DNA from: Trichoplusia ni
Lineage: Eukaryota > Arthropoda > Insecta > Lepidoptera > Noctuidae
DNA: 64,000 nt
Assembly (NCBI RefSeq): GCF_003590095.1
Contig: NC_039488.1
Coordinates: 11,098,001-11,162,000, forward strand
Direction: 5' to 3'
Part shown: piece after piece, positions 11,261 to 24,000 of the stretch
Numbering within the stretch: position 1 is the first letter of the stretch
Layout: every line of letters begins with the position of its first letter
The notes under the pieces: model-generated
The model's database searches: none
The model's input: the letters and a program-made list of their open reading frames with translations, nothing else
What the model was told of the DNA's origin: nothing
Translations under genes and position numbers: made by a program

Positions 11261-14200
11261 ACTGCGCGATTAATGTTACATTACTCGGATATCTCATCGC
11301 TACAGTTATAAACTAGTCCCTTTTTATGTAAGCCAATCGTAAAAATGCAGATCACGATTATTTAAGAGATCTAGGTCTGTGGGCTGGTGTGAAGTTCTTT
11401 AGTAGCCCGTAAAGTTGATTTACTCGATATGTAGATCAGTTTCGTTTATTTAACGGCAATAAGTTTCACTGATTATTCAAGTATCCGAAATCTGGTTTAT
11501 TTGTATTTATGACTTTAATAGGCCGACACGCTTCTCAACGAAGACGTCAAACTAGTTTGTCAAAAAAAACGCGGGAACGTAACAATTGATACGAAACCAG
11601 AAGGCACAAACATTCGTGCAAATAATAAATATAAATCACAATTAAAAGTAAAAACAGATGAATATTTTACTTCATTAGCCAACTCTCAAGATTAATGTTT
11701 AAAGAAAATAAAATGGCTGGCCAATCAAGGATTCAAAATTTCAGTTTATTCTTTTTGACTGGCCCATATCAGAGGAACACTTATGGATGCAATTTTATTA
11801 ATTAATTTTGAGATGCATTTATCTTCCTCGCATGATGCAAGCGTTTAATAAGGCCGAGGCACCATTATGGGGATTGCGTTTGAGGGAAGTTAGGGTGAAT
11901 CGGACAACGGGCTGAGTGGGCGATAATTCATCGGGCGGGAAATGAGGAGCTATGTTTTTGTGTTACATCTCCGCGTTGCCGGCGGTCGACAGTGACCCTG
12001 TGACGTGTACACTACATTGTAGAGTTTAAAGGAATTCCGTTTGAAGTTTTATGTAGTTTTTGTAAGTTAAAAATTACGCATTTTCCACTATTTATTTAAG
12101 AATACATTTAGATTGTCCTAGCATATATCTTATATTTTAAATACATGCAAAGTAACTTTAGCCGGAGGCTATAACTAATTTAAAGCTTAATTAAGTTCAT
12201 GAAAATAGTAGCTTATTAAACAATAAATATTCAAACCTTAATCATAAGCATTTAATATAAAATACAGTATCTAAATAATTTAGTAATACCTAAAACATCG
12301 AACAACTAATTAACACAAACAGATTGACTTCTAAATTATATATTGGCATAACAATAAACAGGACAATCGATTTACACAATATTAGGATTTTAAAGGCGGT
12401 CCGACCGGGCCCAGCTTCCCCTAATTTGAATAATAATCTCGCCATCAATCTGTTGGTTTGCCTTGCTCCTTGATTATTAAAACAAGAGCTCATTTAGATT
12501 ATACGTCCAGCATTAAGTTAATTTTGTCTCTCGTTATTTCTACTACTGGTTACTGGTGACCGGTACGTACTTATGTAAGATTAGAAATCGTTTTGCAATT
12601 ATCGATATTAATTATATCGAGTTTTATCGGAGACTGATATCGATTTATTGAAACATGACTGCTTATAGTGTTCATATTGATGATTTAGATATTTAGTAGT
12701 AGTGATGTTCTTCAAATTCGTGACTAAAAATAACGATAAATTTGTATACTGTTAAAAATATATATTTAGTTCGACGTCATAATCTCTTTCAGAAACTTAA
12801 CCAGTATGAAAGTAAAAAAAAACTAGTAACAGATTAGAAAGAAAGAAAAAGTGTTTTATTGCAAACTTGAACGCATACATAACACAACACACTAAGAAAA
12901 AGATATAACAAAAAAGAAAAAAATATATTTATATAAAATCAAACATGAACATGGGCGTAGTATGCGTAACAATCTCGCAATACGTCCCTCGCTCATCATA
13001 ATGCTGCGACCTAATGCGAGAAAAAGTCATTCAGCGATATACTTATAATATAAGTAACTTATTCCATAACAAAATATACATTAACAATTCAAACTAAATC
13101 TAAAACCAGTACAAAAAGGTCGAAAAAAAATCAAAATTAAAAATACAAAGTAATTTTATTGTAAACTCAATTTGTTAAAAATAAACGCCTAGATACTAAC
13201 TAACCCGAAAAGTTATAAAGTACGTAAAATATTAAAAAGGGTTGTAAGATAAAGTCAGGCAAAACTTCAGCCTTCAACAATAGAAGCAATCAGAGAAAAA
13301 TTAAAACACCATTTTGTAAAAGAATAGAACCTTCGTAATTTGTATTGCAGATTAGATTTTTTTAACATTGTGTATGAACTATTGTGAAACAGTTTTAAGG
13401 CTAAACTCTTTCGTAATTAGTATTAATATATCTTTATATTTAATTCCACTGTAAACGTGTATGTCACTGAATTGATTTGAAATTACTGGATTTCTTTTTT
13501 TTATCATTTGAGCTTGCATAGCTAGTCTAGACCATCACTAAAATACTAAAAGCTACTTACCTCAAAGGATCGTTCTCTTTCAGAAATGTAAGTCATATCT
13601 CATATTTACAAAAAAAAAAACTTTTTTTATAAGTCCACATATAGTTTGTAGTTTCCACAGAAATAATATAAATACCTACACCCATCCAAAGAAAATAGCC
13701 TGATTTGGGTGAGTTCAAGAAACATCTTCTGACTATAAGTTCAAATTTTAGGTTCCATTGCATTCCTTTTCTTTTAGAAGCATAAAGAAAATATTACTTT
13801 TAGAAGCATAAACAGGAATTAAAGTCGGTTTTAATTGAATTCGCCATCGATATCCCTTCGCATCTGCAATTTGAATTTATTAAATATTAACAAAGTGGGT
13901 GCATAAATATTAACTAAACTTTGCTATCTAAACCTTAGTAGCAAAATATATCAGACAGATGTTTTATACGACATTATGTCTAAACAAAAAACAATAGATC
14001 CTAGCTAGTTTCTGAAGCAATACGCAAGACAACAAACTACGAATCTAGTTCAATCTTGAACATGGAAAACATATATTAGAATTACTTTTATCACTTTAAT
14101 TTACTTTAAAAATGTTCTGGAAAGAAGAACATTATTGAAGAAAACATCCAAATATCGAATAATAAATGTATAGAATCTTAATAGCTGTGATACAAATAAA

Positions 14201-15096
14201 ATATGACAAAAGGGACCTCCGAAACAAGAACTCGAAATTGTACCTTGGCTCAGCATTTGCGGTTTTATTCTGCGGTTTTTCAATTGCTACCCTCACGTAG
14301 TCGGGAAGTCAAAAAACTTTATAATAACAAAATTGTTGTAATTACAAGTCTTCACTTCTTTGTAATCGCTACCTTGTAGAATGTGGTCATTTTTGTCATC
14401 GACTATTTATGACCGCATGGTAGGGTAGGAAATAATTCATTCGAATACGGAAAGCAGTATAATTACATTAAAATATGGGGATACACAACACAAGATCTAC
14501 TTTTGATCCGTACAAAAGGACCACATAACGTTAAAATACAAAATTCTTGAAAAAATAAAAATTGCATGATAAAACAAAAGGAAATCGCCACTAATATTAT
14601 CAGCATTTTTCCTCTCGATTAAAGCAAGTTCACACTTGCCAACCGTACGGCCGGTATAATATCGAGTATATAAATACTGCTTTCTTCATTCCCGATGGTA
14701 TTAACATACTTATTAATTGCTGCCTCCGGGGTACACTGGTAGCTTTATAATATTTCTCCAATGGTTTACGATTCCACGACTCCGCCCTATGCGTCTGAGT
14801 TGCAGACATTAATGCGTTGCCAACGTCGTCAGACAAATGAGTATGCTGATTAAACTTGTGTGCACTATTCTTTATTTTCATTGCCTTTTTTGCTTGTATC
14901 GGCTACTTTAGTTCCAAGATGGTTGGTGTAGTGTTTATGTGATCCGTTGATATATTATCAGGCGATTGTTTTATGTCGTTGATAGTTTGAATTAATTAGT
15001 ACGGGCTTAAAGGTTAGGTACGTGTTTTGACGATAAAACTGTTTATGTTCTCTGTTACTCATTCTTTGTTAGCACTAATGAAAAATTTCAAATTTT
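11261..15096. other. AT-rich non-coding sequence with one small tandem duplication
   Basis: No coding exon was recognised. The 16-mer CTTTTAGAAGCATAAA is repeated at 13771-13786 and 13797-13812. Acceptor-like pyrimidine tracts (for example near 12789 and 13580) are not followed by open, coding-like sequence. Confidence 0.55.
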
Positions 15097-15102
15097 AAAG
15101 TG

Positions 15103-15126
15103 TATTTTTTTTCGTTTCAGGTAAGT
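15103..15126 (+). promoter_or_regulatory. candidate recursive (ratchet) splice site
   Basis: A run of T/C ending in TTCGTTTCAG (15111-15120) forms a strong 3' splice site. It is followed with no intervening base by GTAAGT (15121-15126), a consensus 5' splice site. The juxtaposition AG|GTAAGT after a polypyrimidine tract is the published signature of insect recursive splice sites. The same acceptor can equally start the coding exon 15121-15213. I found no other CAG|GTAAG junction with a pyrimidine tract on the + strand of this window. Confidence 0.65.
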
Positions 15127-15213
15127 ACACGTTGTCTTTACATCGCATTATGGTACCATACAAACTATTTGACGAACATTACCATCACCCACACAGCCGC
15201 GTCTCCAATCAAG
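15121..15213 (+). CDS. pdm3: Pdm3-like POU factor, N-terminal coding exon (93 nt)
   Basis: This exon probably encodes the extreme N-terminus of the POU transcription factor whose later exons lie at 17941-60245. Its acceptor is strong. In the frame beginning with two bases of a split codon it stays open and reads KYTLSLHRI, then MVPYKLFDEHYHH, then PHSRVSNQ. The internal ATG at 15150 has A at -3 and may be the start codon, in which case the upstream exon would be 5' UTR and lies outside what I can identify. The exon ends at a GC-type donor, CAAG|GCAAGT. It is symmetric (phase 1 to phase 1, 31 codons' worth), and its end phase is exactly what the 17941 exon requires, giving a split GCC (Ala). 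A second open frame exists but does not join in phase. Seen: splice signals and frame. Inferred: membership of this gene. Confidence 0.62.
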
Positions 15214-15219
15214 GCAAGT
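15214..15219 (+). promoter_or_regulatory. GC-type 5' splice donor (GCAAGT)
   Basis: The exon ends CAAG and the intron begins GCAAGT. Apart from the C at +2 it matches the donor consensus fully, as is typical of authentic GC-AG introns. The nearest in-phase alternative is the GTAAGT at the exon's own first bases. The choice between the two would decide whether the 93-nt exon is kept or removed. Confidence 0.55.
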
Positions 15220-17940
15220 CGCATTTCGAAAGCAAATTATCAACCTAGAAGGGGGGGAGGTATAATTAAAATCCGTTGATTAATATGTAAATGTAATAAG
15301 ATTACCCTCCCCTGAATAATTTAAATGGGTGCTCGGGAGATGAGTTATATACGACGGACTCTCATTATAGAGTAGTTGTATTGGCTACTATAATGTATGT
15401 TGCGTCCCGTTTGATAAATGCTGTCTGCACGCTCGTGTGTCCGCAGCTTTGGTTCTGAGTGCATTGTTTCGGCGATAAATGAAGAAAAGTGGGGTGTTGT
15501 AGTTTGGGTAGGCTGTTTTAGACTCTTTCAATTTTCTTAAAAGTACTTAATAAATTTGATAAATGTTAAAATTTGCAATATATTCTCGAATACATAATAT
15601 ATGCGGTAAGAATATACCTAAAGCGTATCTTAAGTATGATGATTTATCGATATGTGCTTGATAATTTCCAATGCACATAACAGTATGTAACAGTACATAA
15701 TCAGTTTAGCACCGGCCCTGCACCGCCGAAACGGCCATGTTTCCGCCGTCTTTATTAAGAACGCATGGCCACCCGCCTCCTGGCGTTGGTCAACAGCCAG
15801 CAAGGCGTTAAAGGCATCAGCTACACCACCCACCACTAACGATAGACCTCCCCACCCCCTCGCAAAGTCAACTGTTACCAGTCAAGGTGGGGCGGCGAGA
15901 CGACTCAGACAGGCCAAGTTACGCTGGTCCTAGGTGCTTGGCTCACTTGTCTAATGGCTTTGATTAAACTGCCAGTTTATTTGACGGTACGATGCGTGCG
16001 TGCGACCACGTATGAATTTATGTTTAGACGACGTCCGAATATGGAATTATGATCGAAGATTTAGGATCGTTAGACGACGCCGGCGTCTGGAGTTTTGAAC
16101 CATTTCATGACCTAGCTACGTTGCTCTAGCTGTAGAAATTTGATACTATCTGCAATATTAACAAACTTAACAATAACATTATTGAAAAATAAAAAATGAG
16201 CTTAAAAATTACCTCACGTAGGTACATCTAAATTCAAAATTAATATAACATTTGTTGGTAAAAAAGTCACCGAACACTACATCAAATATCGAAAGCGTCT
16301 TAGAATAAGAATCAAAGAGGTCAACAAAAGAATCGGCTACATAAATTAAACGTCACTTATAGTCAGGCGAATGGGGTTAAGTTAAGAATCGATCTTATTA
16401 ATTTGGACGGGAAAGACAGCGCGCGCTATTTTAGAACATCTGCGCTTGTAAGGTTAAATTTAGTTCATTTATGTAGGTTGTAGACTTTGTTATCAGGTAT
16501 TGTTATTTAGTAATATGTATCTTATATGTACATTGTATAAAGTAAGAACTTCTTAAGTTGTAGAACGTAATAGAACTTAGTAGGCACAAGATTTTGTCAA
16601 AAGAATTCAAGCGTAAATTTTTGGTTACTAGTGTGAAAAGATGGCTACTAGTTCAAAAAATGTCAATCCTTTTTGACTATTGTATCTAATAATAACTTCC
16701 AAGAAATCAGTCTAGGACTGCGTATTTAAGTTCCATCGACTTGAAATTCTCATTAATAATAGTTGTATCGAAGTGCAATACCTGAAATGCACTAAATTCC
16801 TTATATACTTCATTGTCTCTAACTATCATACCAAAAATTTCACCAATTTGCCAGTCTCACAAATCGATCACGAATCTAAAGTTTAGATCTATTACACATT
16901 TGTCTTGCTTTGAGTGTTTTATCTAAAATATTAAAATGTTTCCTGTCTACATTTCTCTAAGATTTGCAATATCTCCAATTCATTATCGATTAAGATATCA
17001 AAAACCTTTCACTGGAAATTCATCTAACCAATATACAAAACGAATGTTACAGAAATAATAAAAGTGAAACAATTGATAGAATCCACAACGTTTATTACAA
17101 ACAATAATTCCAAGACAAAAACAGATACAAACTAACAAGTGAGATACAAAGCAATTATTATTGGTTGCAGACGTACGTCAACAATAGTGTTCAGTCGAGC
17201 CTTGCTTCTGCCCTCTCAATAATTAGGATAGTGCATCTCCGTTTACCGAATGAGAATAAAGCCTACCCTTTGTGCTAGTGTGGGAGAAGACCCCTTGCGT
17301 ATGTGTGTACGTTTATGCATGCATCTTGATTCTCTGTATTTATGTGTGCAGGCATGTGGGGGCACGTCCTCCGTCCGCATGCCACTCTCCGATAGTAATG
17401 TCGTATATTTCGGTTGTGCGTACACTGGCCTGTCTTATTATGTTTTAGCTGGAAGCCGGCCGACGCTTAAACAGCCATTATCACACAACTTGGAACCACA
17501 ATCACGTGTTTACTAAACACTTGAGCGTTGCTCTTACATTCTATTATGCCACTTTTATAAATGCCGCACTCGACAAACTCTCCAATTATAATTTCGATAT
17601 TATCAAGAACGAATATTCTAAATTCGTTCAAATTTTTGCCGGTCGAACATTTTGTAATCAGAAATCCTTTAGAGACTTCAATTTTTTATTGAAATTGGCG
17701 TCTCGTTAATTAAAACCAAATCGAATTAATTACAGAGCGAAAATTATTCCACCCCTTCCAGCGACCTTAAAAATGTAGTAAGACAGGCTAGACTAGGGTG
17801 AACGTACATAAAATCGGTACCTACATATTGTTGGAAACACCGCATGCCATAAACTAATATTCGCTCGGACACTACTTGGAGTTATTGGACAATGTAAATG
17901 AACGCTATCTCCTATAATGCCTGCCTTATTTCCCCCTCAG
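15220..17940 (+). other. intron (2.7 kb, starting at 15214) with a GC-rich conserved-looking block
   Basis: This is the intron between the 93-nt and 62-nt exons, ending in a strong acceptor (TTTCCCCCTCAG). It is AT-rich except for about 15715-15930, where G+C rises. There a minus-strand open frame (15630-15836) contains VGGVADAFNALLAVDQRQ, which I cannot assign to any family. No further exon was found. Confidence 0.5.
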
Positions 17941-18002
17941 CCGGGCCAGTGCCCGGAGCGGCCCCCGGTGGGAGGCGCCCCTCCCCGACCGATGTCTCAT
18001 CA
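17941..18002 (+). CDS. pdm3: Pdm3-like POU factor, second visible coding exon (62 nt)
   Basis: A GC-rich 62-nt island is framed by a textbook acceptor (TTTCCCCCTCAG|CC) and donor (TCATCA|GTAAGG). All three frames are open. The frame that joins in phase to the 55492 exon reads GPVPGAAPGG then RRPSPTDVSS, ending in phase 0. It continues naturally into AESDRESGASSPEGG, a Ser/Pro/acidic low-complexity stretch typical of transcription-factor N-termini. The first two bases complete a codon begun by the previous exon (phase 1), which matches the end of 15121-15213. It is followed by an intron of about 37.5 kb, long but not unusual for an insect developmental regulator. The exon is small and low-complexity, so transcript evidence would settle it. 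Confidence 0.7.
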
Positions 18003-21000
18003 GTAAGGATTGAACCCTTTAATGTATTCACCGTAACTTCGGGATGAGTCTTGTATTAGTGTTATAATGAGACGTGGCCCTAAGGAATTATGGCTATACT
18101 TGTGGATCTCTGGGGTCGGGATTAACCCCAACCTAGTTTCAATTTCTATATATGAGAGGTTTCGCCGGATAAGGTCGATAATATCATATCTTATGTTTTA
18201 AAATCTGATAGCCGCTATTGTTTTGATTTAAACGCGCAAAGTTTGGTTTTGTAGTTCAAGTTGTAGATGATTAAGATTAATACTACGATCTTGAGACGAG
18301 ACCTAAGAAAGTGCAATTAACACCAACACTTTTTACAAAGAAGGTAAAGTAAGGTATCTAAAAGTCTAAAATTATATTAAGAAACAAATCTTGAAGCACT
18401 TTAAAGAGTGCTCTCTATTAAAAACTTCTTTGATTAGACTCCATTAATGGAGTTAGCGTTCACAATTTGGGCTTTAATCATTCGCCGATAACCGAATCGG
18501 TTTCGTTAAAAATGTTATTTACTTTGAGCTCCTTGAGTCGCCAACAGATCGATAATGCTGCCAATTAGCCGGTACCAATTTTCCAATAAAACTTCAAACT
18601 GTTTTCCATTCCATTATCTCTCACCACCCTTTATTGCTGGCGAAGTTAAGCTACGACTCCTCTTTCCACTCCGCTCCGAAATTATTACAATAATAATATT
18701 ATTATATTAATAATTGTATTGATAAGGAGACTCTCGTAATAAGGGTAAACCGTCCCCTTTCTGCCAGCCATCCTCAATAGGAGAATTTATGTAACTAATG
18801 AAATAAGCGAAGTGCCGCGCCCCGCGCCCCGCGACCCTCCCAACCCGCTCCCATCCACCCTTCATTATCGGAAAGTTTGAAATATAATTTGAAATTATGC
18901 TCAATGTTATATTGAAGATAAGAGAAACACAAATTCCTTTAATTGGACTTGTTAAAGTGAGTCAAATTAAGTTAACACCGAGTTGATGGTATTACTTTTG
19001 AAGTTGGAAATTATGACGGACTGTCCGTAGGTTTCTGCGGAATTCATGGGGTGATTAGCGGTTGAAAGAACAGTTATCGGTTCCTCGACCCGCGTATTTT
19101 ATTTAACGGCCCGACATTTATGGGAACTTATTGCATTGTATTATTAACTTCAAACTACGTTAAGTAGAGCGGAGAAATACGGACTCGTGTGGACTGGTTC
19201 ATTACAATAGATTTTGGTGTAATCAATTAAAATTAATGAATTGCAATTATAATGGCGGCTTTGTTGGACGTTAGCGTCTATTTCTTTGGACCGTTTGGTG
19301 TGTATCGTGGAAGTACAAAGCTTTTTCAATATTCTGTTATATTAAAATAGTATATTGAATTAAATATGAATGATATTTGTGTAGTGACATCGCGGAGGGT
19401 TATACGTTAGGTCAACTATTGATTTTGGCGAGCGCCCCGCACCTAGGGGCCCGCAACTTGAGACCATCACAATTAGGCGCCGGTCTCAATCTAATTATAT
19501 TTCTGATTGGGCTAGTGGCGACGCATTGCTTGTTTCATGTTGTGATTTACAAGGTGTTGTGTCGTTCAGTAACGTGACACTGAAACACTATCCGATATAC
19601 CGCTGATCATTGTTTATGCGATGCTAAGAGCTGATTTGTTGTAGGTTTATTAGTGATGTTCAGTATAGAGCTGCTTAAAGTATAAATGTTTGTATTTGAT
19701 AGGTTGTAGGCTATGTCAGATTACTGTTAATATAGCTAACATTTTGTTTTCTTACCTTGTACTTATTGTAAGAGCATGTATTGTTTTAAATTAAAGTTTT
19801 TAAGTCATAGTGACAAAATTTAAAATTGTGATTAAAATTCTAAACCTCATCAATTCTTTCAAATATAACGGCTCAATATTTTTCCAAAAGCTAACTCACA
19901 GGCTATATTTATTTGAAATAAATTAAAAAACCTATAAACTAACTTCGAAAGCATTTCATAGATCTACATACGATACGACTTACAGTCATACCAATTAGAT
20001 GCAGATCGAGATCTAATTATTCGGATTCGGCTTGAGCTGGCACAGCACTATTCTGATTGTCGACAAGCGATTTCGGAAATTACTAAGGCGTCGGCGCCGC
20101 CCGCTCTATACCTCCCTGTTCCTTGGGTCGGTTAGACCGTAGGCGGGCGGTCAGTAGACACCCTATCAATTTTAATGGAGCTGCACGTTATATTTTAGTT
20201 TTTAATGTATATGTGTTTGGATGTATTTGTGTTAATGTATAGTAAATAAATAATTGAAAGTTATAGAGCTTTCGATTTTTTTGATTCTAAGTTTTGTCTC
20301 ATATGTCGTAATTCTTTGATAGATTGTAAAACAGTAATTAATTTAAGTAGATGTCATGTATTATGAAGACTCTACCATTCAAAAGTCTACGAAAAAAAAG
20401 TAGAAAACGCAAGAAAGTCACGAAGAATTTAACTATCAATTAAAAAAAAAATGAATATTGTTATAAATAAACTTCAATTTAAAACACAGACAATAAGTTA
20501 ATATACACATATAAGTCGTATTCGTATCGACCAAAAATCCCCGCCAAGAATTAGCATAACAATTTAATTAATGAACCCATTCCACATTAAGATTGGAGTC
20601 GCTAGTACTTGATATAGTAGTATCGAAGTTGTGAAACAATGCTTTTATTTCTAAGATATGTATCTAGATAGCTTAACTTAGATATCTTGTACGTTAAAGG
20701 ATCGAATGACGAATTCAGGAAGAGATAAGTTAAATTTTCATACATAATAAGCATTTGCAAAATCGATTACAAAAAATGCAATTAATTCAGGTTTCGATTG
20801 AAAATTATTAAGAACACACAACTTTAAACAAAATATCAGATGTGATAAAATATTGCGTCATGATTGAGAACTAATTCATTTTAATTTTAACGCACAATTC
20901 AAATTAATAGTACAGTAAATAATGGTAGACGCGATTTTAGTATAAAAATCAACGATAAGATCGAATACAGTAGCATAAAGCATGTTTGTAATCCAAGATT

Positions 21001-24000
21001 ATTCATGAATAGATTACTGTTTCTAGACCAAGGATGTATGCATGTAGAGCACCTTATATTTTCCCTTTAACTATAATAGAAATTAAATATGTAATGTTTC
21101 TTAGAAATGTTTATTGAAACAGATTCTGTTTAATGTAGAGGTACTATTTTTAAAAATCGATTCGAACTGAAATTTTATCGATGTTTATATTTAAAAATCG
21201 ATTGATAATAAGTAGAGTAGAGTGCAACAAGTCGATAAGAGTGACCTCCAATCGTAGCATGCATTCAGCACAAAGTATAGTTGGGCAATAATCGGGCACC
21301 TCCTCGCCTCGTCGCGTCTCCTACGTCTCCCCGAAGACCAGCCCTCCCCCTCCTGGCAGTACATCATCTCATTTGAATTTCTAACTAGGAAACCTCCATG
21401 CAATTATTGGATTAATGTAAATTACGCAGTCTACAGCTCTACGGTGCACTATCAGGACAGGGTTTAATTAGAATCCGGTTAAGTCTAATAATTCTATAGT
21501 GTTTCGCAAAGTCGCTCTTATGTTAACTAAAGAATGGTTGAATTTAGAAAAAATGTAGCAGGAAGGCAATTAGAATAATTATTTCGCAAGTAGACGACAT
21601 TCGGGTCTGTCACCCTACATTACATGAAACTAGTCATTTTCAACGTTTAAATAATGTAAATTTATTCGTGTTTGCTTGTAATAGAACGAAGCATTAGTAA
21701 TATAGAAAAGTTTGTGTTAAATAAACTGGGTGTTGTGTTGTTTGGAAAAGTAATATACTTGTCTGTCGGAAATGTGATTAAGGATAAGTGGTTACTTATC
21801 GCACAAAATGTTAATCAAGTTAAAAAAATACGATAACATTGCTCTAAGCTAAGTATATCGATGTTTTAAGCTACTCGCAAGCACACACATAACCCAGAAC
21901 ATCCTCCTCACGAAAAAAACAAAGTCAAAGATTCACCTAATTCCGAACTCGCGAACACTCCAAAACACAACCTCAAAACATTCCCGCCGTGACCTCGAAA
22001 ATGCACGTAGGTGAAAGCCCTCGGGAGTTCCACGTAGGGGAACAAAAAAACCCCTAACCCCCGCGTAAGGAGCGAGGGGGGCGACCCGCCCGTGAATGAA
22101 CGAAGGAGGATTGCGTCCTTGAAGCAAAAAAGTCACGTGACCCCGTTCAACAGGTGGCGCCGTGAGTGTGTCCTTGCGCCCCGGATTAGAAAAAAAATAC
22201 GTGCTCGGATTCTTTGACGTTTCTTACTTTTTTGTCGTTTGCCGGCTTTTTGTGACGTTGGTAGTGTTGACTGACAGTGCTTGTTGATGTTTTGGAATTG
22301 GAATCGTTGGGATAGTGGATTGGGGTTGATGAGTGAGTATTTATGACTTTCTTTTGCTTCGGATCTTAGAATATGTGGGACTTTTTGTGTCGTTGATATT
22401 TATTTACCTCGAAGCTAAGACAAAGTTTGACAAGTTTTTTTTATTATCTCTAATCCGTGATACAGAAAATGGTTCAAATTATTTCAAAAACCTAAATGTG
22501 GTTCTTAACACCAAATAATAACATATTTTCAAACAAAATTGAAATCTCATTACTTTAAAACTATCGATAGCAAAAGGTTTAAGTAATTTAACAGACGCAG
22601 AAAAAGGCTATGCAGAATAAGGTAACACTTACAAGAGCAAAACATAGCAGCAAACAGTTCGTAAACATATCCTAAACGAAATACCATTACACGAAAACCT
22701 ATTTGCTAAAGAAAACAACGCACAAAATATCCGAACAATAAGTCATAGTGAACACTTTCAAAACAGGCAAGCAACAAAGAAAAGTTCTGTGCAGCCAAAA
22801 AGCGTGTATCCAAAAAGTTTACTTTTAAACAAGTAGTAGGTTGGTTCATTCCTTTATGAATGGCGGGCTCCCTCGGCCCCGCTTAACACAAATGTCACGG
22901 CGCCCCGACGAGCCGGAAAACTCTCTTTTCTTCCTGAATTACCGCGTAAGCACCACACGCTAAACTACACCTTATTACTAAACCTCTAAAACAGAAAATC
23001 CTCCACGGATCCTTTGAAAATTTAAGGAATTTTCTACACAATACAGCCGTTGGATTTTGTGACGTGTTACGGGTGTTTAAGGTTGATTTTTCTTTGTAGT
23101 TGTCGGCTCCGAAGGCATGAAATCTTGCGTCTCCCGCGGCAAATTGTTTCCTCGCTCCGCGTGTTTGTATTTTATTATACATTTTTATTTCTCGATAACA
23201 TTAGCTTAACCGACTTTTCATTGCCTTGACTAGGGCTGGCGCGCGTTTTATGTTTATTTTTTATGGTTGCCACTGAATGTTTTTACTGGACTCTTTCATG
23301 TTTGGTGGACTTACTTTGGGAATTAAGCTGTCGACACTTTCCACGTAATAATTGGGTCTTATATGATTTGTAAATGAGGATTTCTTCAAAATATTAGTTT
23401 TAAAAGCAACATTCTCAACAGTCACTTGCTATTTACGTACGTAGGTATTTCGATTTTTTTCTTTTCAGTACAATATTTCTCAACATCGCTACTCTTTAGG
23501 TCTTCATCATTAAATTAACAATAATGCAAATAAGAAGTTTTTTCAAACCTGATAACAAGTGTTCAATACCCAGTATAAAATTATAATAGTATATAATATA
23601 AGTTAAAAGAGTAGGACACTGGCGATTATCTGGCGAGCGTTAAACGCGCGGTGAATCTTCGCGTGCTTCGTCATAATCATTCAAAATTAAGGACGTGTAA
23701 TTTATTTCACTTCATTACGCCAATACCTTTATCTTTATTTTTAAACTAATTTAAAATGATAAATATCAACCTTTCATGACCAACAAAAGCCTATTTTATG
23801 ACCTTTGTCCACTCCGTTGAAAAGTATATTTCGGTTAAGTATATATTCTGTGACACAAATAGCTTTGTATTCATAAAATAATTTCTTAAATCTGTTCAGA
23901 TTAACCTGAGATTATAGTAGCGTCACTGAATCAAAAACTAGATTTTTAGAAAAATTGGTATTAATTTAAAAGTACATTTAAAAATGAAGAAAAATTCAGT

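Noticed and set aside
17243..17516. Overlapping 60- and 88-codon open frames on opposite strands
   Set aside because: No family resemblance or splice context. Mirror-image open frames are typical of non-coding sequence with skewed composition.
22100..22170. GC-rich segment ending GGCGCC|GTGAGT, possible alternative first exon
   Set aside because: In the frame that would join the 55492 exon there is a stop (TGA) shortly upstream and no ATG after it.
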